Position numbers and translations under genes: made by a program | Assembly: GCF_052857255.1 (NCBI RefSeq) | Contig: NC_135505.1 | Coordinates: 22,776,769-22,840,768 of the forward strand | Length of the DNA: 64,000 bases | DNA from: Amblyomma americanum | Taxonomy: Eukaryota; Arthropoda; Arachnida; Ixodida; Ixodidae | Reading direction: 5' to 3' | Notes under the pieces: generated by a model | Seen by the model: the letters and a program-made list of their open reading frames with translations, nothing else | Told to the model about the DNA's origin: nothing | Database searches by the model: none | Shown here: positions 1-11,451 of the stretch, one piece after another | Position numbering within the stretch: the first letter of the stretch is position 1 | Layout of the letters: every line of letters starts with the position of its first letter

Positions 1-1480
1 ACAAATTTTTACTGCTGTGCCAACAGCAGGAATATCTATTGGTTTAATTCTGTCCCTGCTGAGACGGTTGACCACGTAATTGCACGCCTGGTTTTATGAC
101 GCAAATTTCTTGCAGGCATGGTAGGGAACTGACACTCAACAATTGGGTAATGCGTAAGTGTGCAAGCAAAAAGATGACGGGCGATATAGCTTGGCATTAA
201 CCACGAATTATCGTGCGTTAGCCCCATTAGTCCTGGTTTTGCATAATCTTGACTTTCTATGCTTTTGCTTGACCTGAACCTGCTTACTCTCGTTGATATA
301 TCATATGATGTAATTTTGCGTGATACTGCATCATTTTAGACTTGTGCTGCGGTAGAACTGGTCATTTTCTACATTCACAGATCCCTAGGAGCCCTGATTC
401 TGCTCCTGGCGCAGAGGTACAACGGTTAAGCGCTACGCACCACTGCCCTGCAATGGCAGGTGCTGCCATCGGTGGTGTTTGTGAGGTCCATGTTGTTCCT
501 GAGGAATCTCTCGCGACTGATCATTAGTTGAAATGCCGCGGAGGGCCGTTTGCTCACAATCCAGTGGACAGCTTGTGATGACGTCATATCGCCACGTGAC
601 CAAGGTGGCCCACGTCCTAGAAGCAGGCTTCGGACAGACAGACAACCACTTTTCGGCGGATTGCAAGTACTAGGGAACTAAAGCGGCCACCACAGCAATC
701 GTTCACTGCAGACTCGGGGAGTCAGTGATTACTATCGTTAAGCCCAAATCAGCGCCTCCTCTATTTTTACAATGCCTGTCGAGTAGGGCCGATCCGACCG
801 TCCAACACCCTCTCCTATCCTCCTTTCCTGCCGGCTAGCCTTCGCGCCTGCTCCACGTCTGTGGGGTAGAATACCATCTTAGTGGCGCCTGACGACGGAA
901 AGCGGACGAAGACAGTTTTTGAAACGTTCTCTCTTTCTTCGTGTGGCGGCGCTCTGCATCCCTCATAGTAATCGGCTGCCTGTCAGGTACGCGGCCGGTC
1001 TAAAGGGGAGCCGCGCCGCCGCCGCCGCTACTCGAACCCGGCCGTGTCAGGAATTGACGCGTCATAGAGCGAGCCGTGCGTGACGCTGCTCATCGTGGAG
1101 CCACTGTGGGCGCTGGTTTTCAAAGGGGACACAGAGTGGGGTGCAGCCGTGTTGACGTAGCTACAAAAGATTGTGGCGACTTGTTCGAATCGTGTGTCTT
1201 TTAGCTACAGTGCTGAAACTTTCCGGGAGAAGTACTGAAACCGCTTGGTGGAAATGTGAAATCACAGGGTAAAGGTAGTTACTAATAGGTTTGCTATATT
1301 GGTTTGCGATTCAATCACGTTTAGCAAAAAATATGAGAGAATGAAATAAAGAAAGACATTTTAAATGTGGTAAATCCTTCCCGAGAAGGCATTTTTCTAA
1401 GCTACCAAGTACGCAATCGTTTACGAATCTTCTAATATCTTTACTTGAATGAATCGTAATCAGCTGGGTGAATGTCGGCT
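1..1480. other. Unassigned upstream sequence
   Basis: No exon, transposon domain or RNA gene is recognisable. The only compositional feature is a GC-rich patch at about 955-1100 with a short GCC run near 1012-1028. The transporter exon at 4659 must have exons before it, but none of the short open frames here resembles the transmembrane part of an ABCC protein, so the preceding intron is inferred to extend past the left edge. Confidence 0.4.
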
Positions 1481-1501
1481 TCTAGGTCATTTTTCGAGGG
1501 T

Positions 1502-1740
1502 GGGGTGCAAATTTGTGAGGGGCCCAGGCCAAATTTGGAGGTCGCCATCGTGTTCGCCGCAGTGAAATTAGGTTGAAAATCGACTTCGGTCAAAATCGGT
1601 CGAATTCATATTTTTGGGTTGGGTGGGTCAAATTTGAAACTGGCTCGGGCCAAATTTGGAGGTCACCATCGTGTTCGCCGTTGTGACATTAGGTTGGACA
1701 TCGATTTTGGTCCAAATCGGCCCGATGGTCATGAGCCTGT
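1502..1740. repeat. Two-unit tandem duplication, period about 121 bp
   Basis: The segment containing ccaaatttggaggtcgccat near 1529-1548 recurs with few changes near 1650-1669. The similarity runs on through the following caaaatcgg block. The offset between copies is about 121 bp. The two units have diverged by substitution, so the duplication is not recent. No coding potential is seen. Confidence 0.6.
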
Positions 1741-1745
1741 AGATG

Positions 1746-2288
1746 TTTTCGCCTTAATAAGCGGCGCAAACACTCCAAGCAGCGCCTCAAACATGCCAGC
1801 CGCAATCGTCAAGTGATGAGCGGAGCGAATGCCTCAGCCCACCTCTGCAAACGGCGATCTAAGCTCCAGCCATTGCGCTGGAAGAAGCGCCGCGCCGCGG
1901 ATGAAGCGAGATCTACACGAGAAGGGGTGGGAAGCCAGAATCTGACAGACGCATGGTGTAGGAGATGGGCAGAGCGATAACCAGAATGCCAAAAGCGCGC
2001 GCCTATACGTAAGCATGACGCAAGCAGTCCTACCATCCTGGTAGCTCCACACGACGGCAACTAACTGAAGTGAAGCGTACCGATGGCTCCCATTGCGAAG
2101 CGGGCGATGCGGCTGGCATTGTAGAAATAGATGAGGCGGAGCCTAAATGCTGCATTTTAGCGACCCATTTGATTTTCAAGTGGCCTGAGTAATGTTTTAT
2201 TTTAAGAGACAGCATAAGAGTTTCACTGCAGCGGAAAGCCGGCACCGCACCGAGGGAAGACATTAAAGAAATCAATAACGTCGTAGCT
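1746..2288. other. No recognisable feature
   Basis: Open frames on the minus strand are short and resemble no family I know. The stretch may be the body of the element whose tRNA-like head lies immediately to the right, but nothing here proves that. Confidence 0.3.
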
Positions 2289-2371
2289 GGGGAGCGGGAT
2301 CCGAACCCGCGGTGGCGCTAGTAAATCAGTTCTGCTGGGCGCTGCTCCAGACCACTACGCCATCGGCGCTG
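2289..2371 (-). repeat. tRNA-derived sequence (SINE head or tRNA pseudogene)
   Basis: On the minus strand an A-box-like TGGCGTAGTGG (2352-2362) is followed by a B-box-like GGTTCGGATCC (2297-2307), the layout of an internal RNA polymerase III promoter. The T-arm folds well (GCGGG, TTCGGAT loop, CCCGC). The two ends do not form a 7-bp acceptor stem, so I do not call a functional tRNA. A SINE head is the most likely reading. Confidence 0.5.
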
Positions 2372-2482
2372 CTTGTTTTAATCATGACATTTATTACATT
2401 AAAATATATATTCTATTTACATGAGCTAAATTATTTAAGAAGCTTTCAGGAAACGCCACAGTTGTTTCGGGCGATAGGTGAG

Positions 2483-3001
2483 CTAGTGTAAGTAGAGGGC
2501 AAGCACAGGCTCAGCAGCACTTTGGTTTGAGCTAGCTGGTGATATAGCTGATGTAATGCGATGGCGCCCGTACTGTTTACTGTGTGTTTTAGTCTGTTTT
2601 CTTGAACCATTGCATTTCATAAAAAGGGTTAGCCTTTCCATGGGCCACTTCCTGTTTGCTTCATTTGAGGTTAGAGTTAAGTTCTGCTCCAGGAAATACT
2701 GTGGTGGTGTCAGTTTCCCTGTTGAGATGATGGCCAAATGAGGTGGGTCGAGCAGGTTAAGATGTTCTCTGGTGCAACCGAATGCAACGAACTTTGTCTT
2801 TGTTGGGTTTATTCGAAGCACATTTTGATGACACCGAGATGGCAAACTGGCAAGACCAGGATTAAAGTTCGAAACTGCAGTAATAACGCTATTATTTCTA
2901 TTACAGAATTTGTCACTATCGTGAAGTGTACTGCCGCAAAGGTTTTCAATGCTGGTTTGTTCTTTCTCACAGCCTCTGGCATAGCCTGCTATATTTTTCA
3001 T
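2483..3001 (-). mobile_element. Non-LTR retrotransposon fragment, RT C-terminal part
   Basis: An open frame of about 170 codons on the minus strand contains LRINPTKTKFVAFG. This resembles the block following the catalytic YADD box in CR1/Jockey-type reverse transcriptases (INxxKTKxxxF). The upstream catalytic boxes and the endonuclease are absent, so this is a truncated copy. Its clade cannot be settled from so short a piece. Confidence 0.5.
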
Positions 3002-3663
3002 GCCAAGTCATCGGCGCCAAGATCAAGGGATGCCGACCGTCGCACTTTTCGTCAAGGCTGCGAGCACCGCTTCTCGGCGATGGACAAAAATACGCTTGAG
3101 GCGATGAATGAGGCGCTTGCACTGCACAGGCGCTCGCATCAGAAAATACCTGAAACGCCGTTCATCGTCTGGTTCATTTCGGAGCGCCTTCGCATCGCAG
3201 ACAACCCGCTCGAGAGAGAGATTGAAGTGCGCGCGAACCAGCAGCACGCGCCCATTGGCCCATTGGTTGCCTTGATCTTGCTTGAACGGGCGCTTTTGAG
3301 CCGATGCCCAGGCATGGGAAATATAGGAGGCTATGCTCCGGCACGCGGCTTTATCACTTTGTGACGCGAGAAACGACCAGGTTTACTTCGAATGATCGTG
3401 ACCACGCGCAAGGGCTTCCACACTGTTCAAGATTGTAGTTTCTTCTGCAGTTTGTCTCGAAGGTTGTTTGCCAGCTTTAAATTAAGCGCGGCAGAGAGCA
3501 GCCCAGCATTCCGTTGCAGCCGAGCATGTTCGTTGCTATCGCCGGCGCCGAGTTGTTCCTTTCTTTGTGGGTACAAGTCGGTCGAATAAAGAGTTTTGTT
3601 TGGAAGCCTTTCGCTGTCATCCTGCTCGCCCAAATGCCGTCACTACACCATGAGATTAGAGCA
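3002..3663. other. No supported gene
   Basis: A short minus-strand frame (3023-3247) has a faint HARBI1-like look (RRFRYFL, HRR), which is too weak to call. The rest of the interval shows no domain, RNA or repeat that I recognise. Confidence 0.3.
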
Positions 3664-3675
3664 TGATGAAAGAAG

Positions 3676-3886
3676 TTTAGGTTTATGGTTTATGGGGGTT
3701 TAACATCCCAAAGCGACTCAGGCTATGAGGGACGCGGTAGTGGAGGACTCCGGAAATTTCGACCACCTGGGGTTCTTCAACGTACACTGACATCGCGCAG
3801 TACACGGGTCTTTAGAAGTTTGGGATCGAACCCGCGTCTTTCCGGTCAGCAGCCGAGAGCCATAACTACTGAGCCACTGCGGCGGC
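3676..3886 (-). mobile_element. tRNA-derived SINE copy (tick SINE family)
   Basis: On the minus strand the element begins GCCGCAGTGGCTCAGTAG (A-box region). It has a B-box GGGTTCGATCCC near 3824-3835 and ends at the gtttatgggggtttaac segment, which is its 3' part seen from the + strand. It is flanked by an 11/12 direct repeat, tgatgaaagaag (3664-3675) and tgatgaaaggag (3887-3898), a target-site duplication. Further members lie near 23.1, 28.9, 31.5, 45.3 and 52.6 kb. The family resembles SINEs described from ticks such as Ruka, but I cannot confirm identity. Confidence 0.8.
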
Positions 3887-3898
3887 TGATGAAAGGAG

Positions 3899-4658
3899 TG
3901 ACCTCGGTAAATAATTATTACCCTCGCCTACTGACAGAGGTGAACGCCTTCAAACGGTGGCCACACTGACCGTCGACTCTAAGGGCATCCAAAGCACTGT
4001 TCTGCTTCTTGAGAGTGCTTTGCCTGCGTGATAGGCTCTGACTACGCCATACGTTCTTGATTTACAATCGAAGCGCTCTCTCTTTCTCTGTTATATCACC
4101 ACAATCCCTTTATATCTTCACAATCCCTTGTGTCAATTAAAGTTTTCACAACCACCACCACAATCCCTTCCTCCCAGTGCGGACAGGAAACCGGGACTTT
4201 CTTCTAGTTAACACGCCCACCTCCTCGTCCCGTTTCGATTCCGGTTCCTGAATAACCGAGTCCAGAGGACAAACTCGGGCCTCAAGAGCAGTAACTTGTG
4301 TGCTAATTTCATCCACGAGTGCTGCACGTCAAGAATCCTGCGCTGCAGAGCGTCATACTTCTAAAAAAATAAAGCTTACTGACTTATGAACCTCTTGGAC
4401 AGTAATCATTGCTTCTTTTTGGTATTTGTCTCAAGGCAAAGATCAAGGTTCTAAATTTTTGTCTCCAAGGGGCTGGGAGTCCACCTGTTTATTAATATAC
4501 TCTATAAGAAAGGTGATATTACCAAGGGCGATCCACGTCCATTTGCCACGGGGGCAATGAACTGTATGGCGTACATCGTCGCCTGCAACGATATCCAGGT
4601 GCCGCGGAGTATGCGCAAGTGGGCACTTCTGAATGCGCATATGCGTTCGTCTCGACAG
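3899..4658. other. Intron upstream of the first visible ABCC exon
   Basis: No domain is recognised. The open frame that continues upstream of the exon (from 4557) does not resemble ABCC proteins before the lysine at 4659, so the coding boundary is placed at the AG of 4657-4658. The stretch before that AG is not strongly pyrimidine-rich. Confidence 0.4.
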
Positions 4659-4858
4659 AAATTCTACATCGCCACGTCGCGCCAGCTGAAGCGGCTCGAG
4701 TCCATCTCGCGGTCCCCGATCTACGTGCACTTCTCGGAGACGGTGTCCGGCGGCAGCTCGATCCGGGCGTACGGCGCCGGGGAGAGGTTTGTGGCCAGGT
4801 CCAACGAGCTGACCGACGTCAACCACAGCAGCTTCTTCCCGAGCATAGCGGCCAGCAG
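4659..4858 (+). CDS. ABCC transporter exon, second transmembrane domain (residues 1-67 of the visible part)
   Basis: This exon encodes KFYIATSRQLKRLESISRSP and then PIYVHFSETVSGGSSIRAYG, the cytoplasmic loop and helix region of transmembrane domain 2 in MRP-type (ABCC1-like) transporters. The family exports glutathione, glucuronide and sulfate conjugates across the plasma membrane. The exon ends in AG at 4858, followed by the donor gtaagc, and leaves a split arginine codon. The acceptor is taken as the AG at 4657-4658 because similarity starts exactly there, although its pyrimidine tract is weak. Family assignment is strong. Orthology to one vertebrate gene is inference, so no symbol is given. 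Confidence 0.9.
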
Positions 4859-4864
4859 GTAAGC

Positions 4865-5568
4865 CGGGGCTCCAAGCACTTGCCTTTACTCGATGTAGGA
4901 CTTAGTGAAAGGGAAGCGCACTGAACTCAAGCCCGTTCTTGGCGCAGCCGCAGGCTTCCGAATAAAGCTGAATTTTCGCGGTATAAGGAGTCCTGGCTAT
5001 CAATGACCGCTTCCGCTGTCAGAGATTTCGGAAGGGAATCGTAGTTGACTGTCGGGCGTGTAAGTAGTAAGAGAGCGCCACTGCAGTTCATCTTAAAACC
5101 GGTGTCATAGGGACAGCCGAAATGGGGTTCGTAGCTCCTGTCGCTGAGACAAGTGGGGTCATTCTTATCTTGTTCTGCTCTTCGGCGTCAGTGGCAGTGT
5201 GTGACAAGCCCAGCAGAAAACACAGCTGTGTGAAGGCGGCGATAAGCAAAGAACTCTAGAGACTAATGGACACAACGCTGAGTGGTAACACTGTTCCTTC
5301 AAACAGCGGATATTTGGTAATGTTTGTGGGCCTGTTGATTGGCTATACTCCACTCGTTGCGGCACAAGAACGCTATGCGTTGTCCTCCCTTACCGTGTCT
5401 CGTCAATCGCTCTGTAGTCTTGGAATAGAGCTACTGACTCGCCCAGCATGACGTCTTGACGCACATGAACCCTTGTGAGAGCTGAAATAAGGCACGGGAG
5501 CGTATACCTGTGTCATTCGTGCTGTCGGTTCAGACTGCTGCTCACTGCAGTTGGAACAGTGTGCTCAG
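4865..5568. other. Intron sequence, nothing recognised
   Basis: This lies between the gtaagc donor at 4859 and an RTE fragment. No repeat or open frame of note is seen. Confidence 0.35.
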
Positions 5569-5854
5569 CAGGGAACGAATGCGGGCTAATAATGATATCC
5601 TAGTCAAAATCAAGAGGAAGAAATGGGATCGGGCAGGGCACGTAATGTAATGCGCTGGTCCTTAAGGGCAACAGAGTGGATTCCAAGGGGAAAGAAGCAT
5701 AGGATGGGGTGGCAGAAAGTTAGGTGGCCGGATGAGATTAAGAAATATGCATAGACAGGGTGGGCGCAGCTGGCACAGGACAGGGTTGAGTCGAAAGAAA
5801 TGGGAGAGGCCTTTACCCTGCAGTGGGCGCCGTCGAGCTGATTATGATGATGAT
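5569..5854 (+). mobile_element. RTE LINE 3' fragment inside an ABCC intron
   Basis: The sequence matches the last ~280 bp of the full-length RTE at 19353-22540: the block around aaatcaagaggaagaaatgg, then gagattaag, then the stop region gcagtgggc, and a terminal TGATGATGATGA run. It is truncated at the 5' end, as is usual for LINE copies. Frameshifts make it non-coding. Confidence 0.85.
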
Positions 5855-6330
5855 ATAGAAGAGAAGAAACAAGCGATCCACTAAACCACCTTCGAGATGC
5901 AGACGCGATGGACACCTTGGGAAGGTTGGTTTTTTTCACCATATCTTGCTGTGCACTGCCACTTCTGGAAAATTATTACTATTGCTTTTTCCCAGACTAC
6001 GCACGCCTCTCGGTTTTGTGCAATGTACTGCTCGTTTAAAGTTCTTGTGGAATCCCTGTGCGTTTTTACAATCACAAAACTGCATGCTCGCAGAGTTGTT
6101 TTTTATTTCTGTTAACTGTCGTCACTCCAGATGCATCGCTGAAAGCGTTTGTGACAACGCGATCATGAGTGCCTGCGTCGAGAGCCGCCGACGACCGCCG
6201 CATTGGCACTCATTGGCACGTGGAATGTGGTGGTGTGTTTAGAGCACGTAACACCTTGGCAGTGTTTCTGTCAAGTGCGACTGCCAGCCCCGGGACAAAC
6301 TGAGCCGCGATCTTCTCTTGCATTTGCCAG
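5855..6330. other. Intron sequence before ABCC exon 2
   Basis: No repeat is recognised. The acceptor at 6329-6330 is preceded by a pyrimidine-rich stretch, cttctcttgcatttgccag. Confidence 0.4.
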
Positions 6331-6457
6331 GTGGCTGTCCATCCGTCTGGAGTTCCTCGGCTACAGCATCGTGTTCATAGCCGCGCTGCTGGCGGTGCTC
6401 ACCCGGGAGACGCTCTCGCCGGGTCTCGCTGGTCTCTCTGTGAGCTACGCGCTTACG
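6331..6457 (+). CDS. ABCC transporter exon, last transmembrane helices (residues 67-109)
   Basis: The exon completes the split arginine (AG|G) and encodes WLSIRLEFLGYSIVFIAALL followed by AVLTRETLSPGLAGLSVSYA. This is the hydrophobic span and loop that precede the linker to the second ATPase domain in ABCC proteins. At 127 bp it changes phase from 2 to 0. The donor is gtgggt at 6458. The acceptor is a good match to consensus. Confidence 0.93.
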
Positions 6458-6711
6458 GTGGGTACCAGAAACAGTTGACTCTTTGCTGGTCATGTGCGGC
6501 GTTGAAGACGCAAGCGTTTGAACAAGCACTATTTTCACAATATGGTGCATACGGTACAAATGGGAGTAAAATACAGAAATAGCACCTTACGTGATTAGCA
6601 GCTCACACCGCAGATCTGTCAACTTGTGGCGCTGTTTGAAGGGATTGAATTTTCAGTTTTCCTAGAATTTGAATGCAAATAAACATATCGCTTCACTTGT
6701 GAAGCGGAAGC

Positions 6712-8262
6712 CAATTAACGAGTTAGCGGTAAGAAGGAAAGCAGAGGAATTTAGGATATCGCTGCAGAACATATTCGGATTTAACAGAGGGGTGCGACCT
6801 TAATGTCCGAACAATGAACGATACTCTCACATGTATCATTACGGGGTGGGCAGCAGAAGTAGGCGGCAGGATGATTCCACAGGCTACAGGCAAGCTATGC
6901 CAGGAGGCGAAATAGCCGATTAAGAAACGCCAAAGCATGATGGCGTCTAAGCGTGCAGACATACTAGAACTGGCAGAGTTATCAAAGTTAATAAATAAGC
7001 GCACGGTAGCCGACATAAGATATCGAGTATTCCCTAAAGAACGAAGATAGCCTAAAAGCGGTGGAGAGGAAACTGGGCACAAGTTAACACCAGTTTTATG
7101 CTTTACGAGACAAAGAGGGCAATGTCATTAGCAATATGGATAAGATAGTTGAATTGGCCGAAGCGTTCTACACAATCTGTACAGTAGCCAATATAAAAAG
7201 AACGTTAATGAGAGAGGCATTAGCGCACAGCAATGGGGCGTCGCCCCAGTAAGAAAAGACGAAGTAACAAAATACTTAAGGAGCAATGCAAAGGAGTTAA
7301 GCAGCTGGTGAGAATCAGGTAACTTCAGCTACTCATATGTTGAAGGACGGAGGGGAGATTGGGCTATCAAAACCAGACACGTTTTTACCCAATGCTTTAT
7401 GACCTCGACCGTACCAGAAGCTTGGAATAGCGCTAACATTATCTCGGTTCATAAGAAAAGAGACTTCAAGGACTTGAAGAACTACAGTCCGATCAGCTTA
7501 TTGTACATTGCCTGCAAACTATCTAGTAAGGTTATCGCTAATAGAGCCAGGGCAACATTAGACTTCAATCAACCATTAGCTCGGGCATGCTTCCGTAAAG
7601 GATACTCGACAATAGACTATATTCACACTATCAGTCAGGTGATGGAGAAATGCGCACAATGTAACCAACTCCTTTTATATAGCTTTCATTGATTACGAGA
7701 AAGCATTCGACTCAGTGGAAACCTCAGCAGTCACGCAGGAATTTCGGAATGAGGGTGTAGAAGACTCTTAAGCGAAAATGCTGGAAGATATATATAGCAA
7801 CTGCACAGCTACCATAGTCCTCCATAAAGTCAGCAATAAAATTCCAATAACGAAAGGTGTCAGGCAAGCGGACACGATCTCGCCAATGCTATTAACCGCC
7901 TGTTTACAGGAGGTATTCCGAGGCCTAGCTAAGTCACTCAGGAGATGAACTGCAAAGCATGATCAACGAATTAGACAGGCAGAGCAGAACTGTGGATCTA
8001 AATATTAGTATGCAGAAAACCAAAGTAATTTACAACTGACTCGGAAGGGAGCAGCAGTTTACAATTGGTAGCGGTGTGATTGAAGTGTTAAGGAAATGTG
8101 TGTACTTGGGCAGGTAGTGAACGCTGATCCGGATCATGAGAGGGAATTAACTAAAAGAATAAGAATGGGGTGCAGCGCATATGGCAGTTTCTTTCAGATC
8201 ATGAATGGCAGTTTACCAATATCCCTCAAGAGAGAAGTATACAACAGCTGTATCCTAATACG
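6712..8262 (+). mobile_element. Decayed RTE LINE copy lacking endonuclease and the catalytic RT box
   Basis: This aligns with the middle of the full-length RTE, starting in the linker after the endonuclease (attaacgagttagcggtaag near 6714) and ending near the thumb region (agagagaagtatacaacagc). A readable block at 7399-7692 encodes the start of the RT with NYSPISLLYIACKL. Near 7925-7935 the sequence jumps from cgaggccta to gtcactcagg, removing about 90 bp that in the intact copy hold the FADD catalytic box. Both the 5' and 3' ends are missing. It lies in the ABCC intron between exons 2 and 3. Confidence 0.85.
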
Positions 8263-9971
8263 GTCTTAGCACAGCAGTCCTAACACACTGAGCTTGTTGC
8301 CGAATGTTGGTAGGAAAAAAAAACAAAGCAGTGAAAAATGCCCGTGCTTTGTACATAGCGCTGTCAGCATGATCAATATAGCAGTCGTCGTAAAGCTCAC
8401 TGAAACCCACGTTGCTGATGAACGCTTCAAAAGCAATTCGCAAGTGACATTATATTGCCGTGTAGCACTTAAAGATGGCAAATTACATTCGATGCAAGAA
8501 ATCTGATTCGCTTTAAAGACTTTTGATTATTCAATGTCAGAGTATAGCAACGGCCGCCATATGCATCTACGCAGAGCCAGCGCTTCGGCACGGCGCATAC
8601 AGCCGTGGCATCCGACGTTTCTTGTTCTGAAAGGTGTCCTTGGGAGACATGGTAAATCAAGCTTGCGATTTGCCGGTGGATGTTGTAATTTACACCGGCG
8701 GTATATCTAATGCTCTTTTACGCACATTTGAGGTCGCAATTAATCCGGAGACCTCTCCTGGAGCTTGCTCGTCAGCGCAGATCGAAGGCTTTTTTATCCT
8801 AGTACAAAAACTTGCTCTATCCCTAGAATGTGTTCTTATGAATACCTGACCCAAATATAACGCCTCGACACGCAGCAGATGACTAAAAATGGCGCAAAAA
8901 AAGGTGACGAGCTCTGTCCCGCGAATTTTTCACAATCAAGCTCTACTTTGTGCCGCGCGTCTACGTTGGTACATTTAGGAATTACTACTGGTCATATTCT
9001 CTCAGACGTCATGCAGCCACCGTGGCCGCGGCTTTACAAGCGGCCGCGTTGTGCCGGTGGGCCATGAAACTCCGCCCGCCGGGAATTTTCCGCGCGCATC
9101 GGCCGCCCGTGCGGGAGCGGCCAGCAGAGGAGCGCACACCACCCAGCGTGCAAAAAATTATGAAATTAAGGGAAAGGCGCCAAGAGGCTGAAATTTATTT
9201 TTTGACTAGAGGAGCCAAATTTATACGCTGTCCGTTTTGAAATGGCGTTTCGCATCCGTCTGGTCCTCTGCAAGCAATCACTTTTGATGAGTGATGAAGC
9301 GATCACTTTTGCAAAAATTTTCAGGCTTGTAGTGCGATTCGAAATGGGATATAACCTTTGCCAAGGACAAAACGCTTCAATATTTTCTGTTTAGAAGATT
9401 GCCTTTTGAAAGAATTTACACGAGGGGCCTCTTCTTCATCCATCATAGAAAGTGACATTGCGGTAACAGACGTGGAATTACAAAGGCAAGTTGACCGGCG
9501 CACGCTTCAAGTAGCAGGAGCAGTAGTTGACTCACTTGAAGGGAGCCACCATGAAGGTGGCGGGCCTGAAGTCTGAGGCCCAGCTGGTGTTGCAGCTGAT
9601 CTGAGGTGAGCCATGCGCTTCAAGAAAGAGGGATGGAGAAGGGAGCTGGGAAGCGTTACTGATCATTAAGAATTCTAGAAGGAAATGGACCAAACTTGCA
9701 TATGGTCCTAGGCAGTCATAGCATGCTGTTGTATGTCATGCGTTCTATGTCTTTAGAAGAAAGTTCGTGCCGGTGTGAGCACCACGTTGAGTTGAATGGG
9801 CGAAGTGGACAGAGAAGGATGTGGAGTCGGAATGGCTTGTCTCTTCTCGCAGAGGTTTTCATACATTCACCAACTAGCTCAGATAGCAACTCTGCTGTCA
9901 CCTGTTCAGAAGCATCACCACATAAACAATATTTTTTAGCAGGCTCTTGTCTACGCTCGTTCTCTGCGCAG
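8263..9971. other. ABCC intron sequence, no supported gene
   Basis: Several short open frames exist but none shows a known motif. A GC-rich patch lies at about 9020-9130. No terminal repeats were found that would mark a transposon. Confidence 0.35.
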
Positions 9972-10073
9972 GTTACGTTGACGTTGAACATGCTCGTTCG
10001 GGCGACATCCGACGCGGAGACAAGCCTTGTGGCCGTCGAAAGGTGCTTGGAGTACACCCGAACTCCGCAGGAG
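9972..10073 (+). CDS. ABCC transporter exon, TMD2-NBD2 linker (residues 110-143)
   Basis: This 34-codon exon in phase 0-0 encodes VTLTLNMLVRATSDAETSLV and AVERCLEYTRTPQE. It corresponds to the conserved LNxLVRxxSxxExxxVAVERxxEY segment between the final transmembrane helix and the second nucleotide-binding domain. The acceptor follows ctctgcgcag and the donor is gtgaga. Open sequence on either side in the same frame is intronic, because similarity stops exactly at the splice sites. Confidence 0.92.
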
Positions 10074-11304
10074 GTGAGAGCTTGGAGGCGCAATTCCACT
10101 GGGCCGTACAGCACGCCGATATCGGCAGCTGCCGCTCGTCAAAGCGGGAGAGGCATGCGATTCTCTAGCAGTACCACGGCACTTGAGCAACACTTCCATA
10201 CGGTATACAAACGAGAAAGTGGAAATAATTACGAAGAGAACGCCTTAGTTAATGCCGGTAAGAATCAGCTGACGTTGCTTGGGGTAAGAAGAAAACAGTG
10301 AATAATAACAGCTGGCATGCAAGGTTATGTACTAACTTGGAGTATAAACTGAAAGACCGGAAACATTGAAAGTATTTGAAAGGATGATCTACGGGGGCTC
10401 TGCTCAAGTTTTTAAGGGGAGGTAATGACTCCGCAAACGTTCTGTAATTCCGAAAGAAAAACTGGTCAAAAGGCTTACTTGTTGAAATAGATGTTACAAG
10501 TATGTGAAAAACAAAGCATACTAATTATGCGACAAATCGGTCGGAAAGTGGGCATAAGGCGACGAAGAATGCGACGGAACCAACGCAGAGAAATGTGTAT
10601 TTTTCTGCTTGTGTGGCGCGTTGCGTCGTGCCCTGTGAAAATCAGTATTACGAAGCTTTAGGCAGCCCTAAACGACAGCTGTTCTTCGTTTTTACCTGTG
10701 GCGTGCTCTCACTGGGCTCTAAACCACACTCAGTACAACCTGGCCCCGCCCCTTCGCAGGGGCGTATCGCCCTGGCTCGCAGCACTATGAGCGCGTCTCA
10801 TGGTACAGAATAGCTCTTAGACTTTGCATTGCTAAACTCCCTAAAGAATGACTGTCCAGTTCATCTCCAGAAGCTGGCCATTCGGATGGTCAGTAACTCA
10901 ATAGAAACAACGCCTCCCTCGACGAGATTCCCTCACGGGCCTCACGCTCCTCCCTCAACCTTTGGCCACCTTGTTTTGTGTTCCCAGTCGGTGAGTGTAG
11001 GCATGCACGGTTTTATTGAAAAACCCTTTAACTGTTTTCAGTCAAAACCAGTTGAATCTTTGCATTCGCCATGTTCGCTTCTCATTTCGGCCCCACCTGC
11101 TGGCGCAGTTTGTGCATTGCGATCATCAGCCTAACTACACTTGGACTGTACGACAGAAGGGCCTGTGCCATATCCCTCCAGTTAATGCTGTCCTTTAACA
11201 GCTGCGGCCACCCTCTTTCGGCCACCTCCTAAGCCGTAGTCTAAACTATCCGATATTTTGTTTGTCTGTTACTAAATCTGTACGCCTGTCTCCCTTCCGG
11301 TCAG
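10074..11304. other. ABCC intron sequence, nothing recognised
   Basis: No transposon domain, tandem repeat or RNA gene was recognised. The acceptor of the next exon is preceded by a good pyrimidine tract, ctgtctcccttccggtcag. Confidence 0.35.
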
Positions 11305-11451
11305 GCGCCATGGGAGAGGCCAGAAACGAAGCCGGACGACTCGTGGCCGACAGCCGGCCGAGTGGTCTTCGACAGGTACTCCACCCGTTACAGGGACGAC
11401 CTCGAGCTCGTCCTCAAGGGCATCAGCTGCGACCTCAGCCCTGGACAGAAG
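11305..11451 (+). CDS. ABCC transporter exon, start of NBD2 (residues 144-192), GC donor
   Basis: This 49-codon exon encodes the linker APWERPETKPDDSWPTAGRV and then VVFDRYSTRYRDDLELVLKG, the first strands of nucleotide-binding domain 2. These include the aromatic residues that stack on ATP adenine in this family. It ends SPGQK with AAG followed by gcaaga, so the intron opens with GC instead of GT. No GT lies nearby that would keep the frame, and the next exon continues directly with the Walker A strand. The GC donor is therefore well supported. Confidence 0.92.

Noticed and set aside
2289..2371. Functional tRNA gene
   Set aside because: A and B boxes and the T-arm are good, but the acceptor stem does not pair and no clear anticodon arm is formed. 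A SINE or pseudogene is more likely.
3023..3247. HARBI1-like transposase fragment on the minus strand
   Set aside because: Resemblance is limited to a few residues (RRFRYFL, HRR), without catalytic aspartates.
4557..4658. Upstream extension of the first ABCC exon in the same open frame
   Set aside because: The translated residues before KFYIATSRQ do not resemble ABCC proteins at that position. An AG lies exactly at the point where similarity begins.
9358..9590. Possible exon with a Kozak-like ccaccatgaagg at 9547
   Set aside because: The frame closes after a few codons and shows no homology. It lies inside an ABCC intron.
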